A stretch of 64,000 nt of DNA. Source: Micromonospora sp. DSM 45708. GTDB taxonomy: Bacteria; Actinomycetota; Actinomycetes; Mycobacteriales; Micromonosporaceae. The stretch is from NCBI RefSeq assembly GCF_039566955.1, contig NZ_CP154796.1:434001-498000 (forward strand), read 5' to 3'. Both the position numbers and the translations under genes were made by a program. Positions 63,326 through 64,000 of the stretch are shown here, piece by piece. Positions within the stretch are counted from its first letter, which is position 1, and each line of letters starts with the position of its first letter. The notes under the pieces were generated by a model. It ran no database searches. It was not told the DNA's origin and saw only the letters and a list, made by a program, of their open reading frames with translations.

Positions 63326-63907
63326 TCAGCTCTTGCGGCCGGGCACCAACCCGGTCAGGTCGATCTTGATCGGGAACGGCAACGAGGTGCGCAGCTCACG
63401 CCGATGGATTCCGGTCGGCGCGTACGACCGGGTGGGGCCGTCGATCTCGTACGTGTAGACCACTGGGGAGCCGTCCTCGTCCTCGATGCGCCAGTAGTTC
63501 GCGATCCCCGCTTCCGCGTACTTGCGTAGCTTGACGTTGCGGTCCCGGTGCGCCGACTCGGGCGAGACCACCTCGACCACCAGCAGCGTCTCTTCGGGTG
63601 TGTAGAAGGTGCGGGACGGGTCGTAGGGCGCCGTTGTGGCAAGAAGATCGGGCTCGGGGCGGTTCCATCGGTCGAGTCGAATCGTGATTTCCCGATCGAC
63701 CTCGACGCCTGCCGGAGCCTGCTCGGTCAGGGTGATCACCAGTGCGGTGACCATCCGGGCGTGCCAGACCCGCTGAGGGGACATCATGAAGACGAGTGCT
63801 CCATCGATGAGTTCGGTGTGACGCGGCGCTTCGGCGAGCTTGTCCAGGTCCTCGGAATACCAGCCTTCGGGGCGAGGTGGCCGCATCCACTCGGGCACCG
63901 CAGTCAT
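63326..63907 (-). CDS. Uma2-family (DUF820) nuclease-fold protein
   Basis: 193 aa. The PD-(D/E)xK-like motif appears as ELIDGALVFM, EPDLLATT and LLVVEVVSPESAHRD followed by NVKLRKYAEAGIANYWRIED. The family is abundant in actinobacteria and cyanobacteria and function is mostly unknown. ATG at 63907 chosen (MTAVPEWMRPPRPEGWYSED). Convergent with the SRPBCC gene. Confidence 0.88.
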   Translation of the reverse strand: MTAVPEWMRPPRPEGWYSEDLDKLAEAPRHTELIDGALVFMMSPQRVWHARMVTALVITLTEQAPAGVEVDREITIRLDRWNRPEPDLLATTAPYDPSRTFYTPEETLLVVEVVSPESAHRDRNVKLRKYAEAGIANYWRIEDEDGSPVVYTYEIDGPTRSYAPTGIHRRELRTSLPFPIKIDLTGLVPGRKS

Positions 63908-64000
63908 GGGCCTCACGGTAGCACTCGGTGACGGGCCGACCTGCGCGCTCACACGGTCGGCGCGTTCTTCGAGCAACCCTGTCGGCGGTGCTCTGCGAGA

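Overview
The window is high-GC actinobacterial DNA, most likely from Micromonospora or a close relative. Reasons are the strong GC bias, frequent GTG starts, gene sets typical of the group, and a core block (chorismate mutase, pcrA/uvrD, M23 peptidase, sucC, sucD, DUF6350/PerM-type protein, purN, purH) that matches the remembered order of Mycobacterium tuberculosis Rv0948c-Rv0957. No rRNA, tRNA or CRISPR array was found.

Layout. 1-3340: 3' part of a dipeptide/oligopeptide ABC transporter operon (permease, permease, ATPase, ATPase). 3412-17547: housekeeping block with chorismate mutase, PcrA-type helicase, two LytM/M23 envelope peptidases, a B12-binding mutase subunit, succinyl-CoA synthetase, small membrane proteins, a PerM-like membrane protein, and the last steps of purine synthesis (purN-purH). 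17691-23324: a second, complete peptide ABC transporter on the minus strand. 23571-27751: folD, malate dehydrogenase, an MBL-fold hydrolase and isocitrate dehydrogenase. 28062-32289: galT with a DeoR-type regulator, a sulfurylase-like/APS-kinase fusion and a DM13 protein. 32433-35884: two ABC-2 exporters in one overlapping operon. 35939-44220: valS, a heterodimeric ABC exporter, and an Ogt plus Ada-AlkA alkylation-repair pair. 44431-46863: a small unknown gene, peptidase E and the GTPase gene ychF.

The most interesting part begins inside the last codons of ychF. A 14-kb element (about 46833-60905) has integrated there. It carries a large serine recombinase at its right end, a TOPRIM plus P4/D5-type primase-helicase whose 3' end holds a cluster of 11 copies of GGCACGGG/CCCGTGCC, a phage tape-measure protein, a putative HGG-type Zn-finger phage protein, a probable virion-type protein, and many small unknown genes. 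I see no large terminase, portal, major capsid protease, lysis genes or conjugation translocase. The ychF C-terminus normally ends FRFNV-stop. Here the left copy reads FRSGLTSKSKG-stop, and the displaced native end (VEFRFNV-stop) sits at 60895-60918, 31 bp upstream of the recombinase start. A second ychF-like end (VFRFDV-stop) at 62731-62751 and a weaker copy at 61564-61583 suggest that earlier elements integrated at the same site. Between them lie a Zn-ribbon protein and a CmtR-like metal sensor with a CDF cation exporter.

The window ends with an SRPBCC protein and a Uma2 nuclease-fold protein. All function calls come from reading translated sequence by eye; no database search was run.
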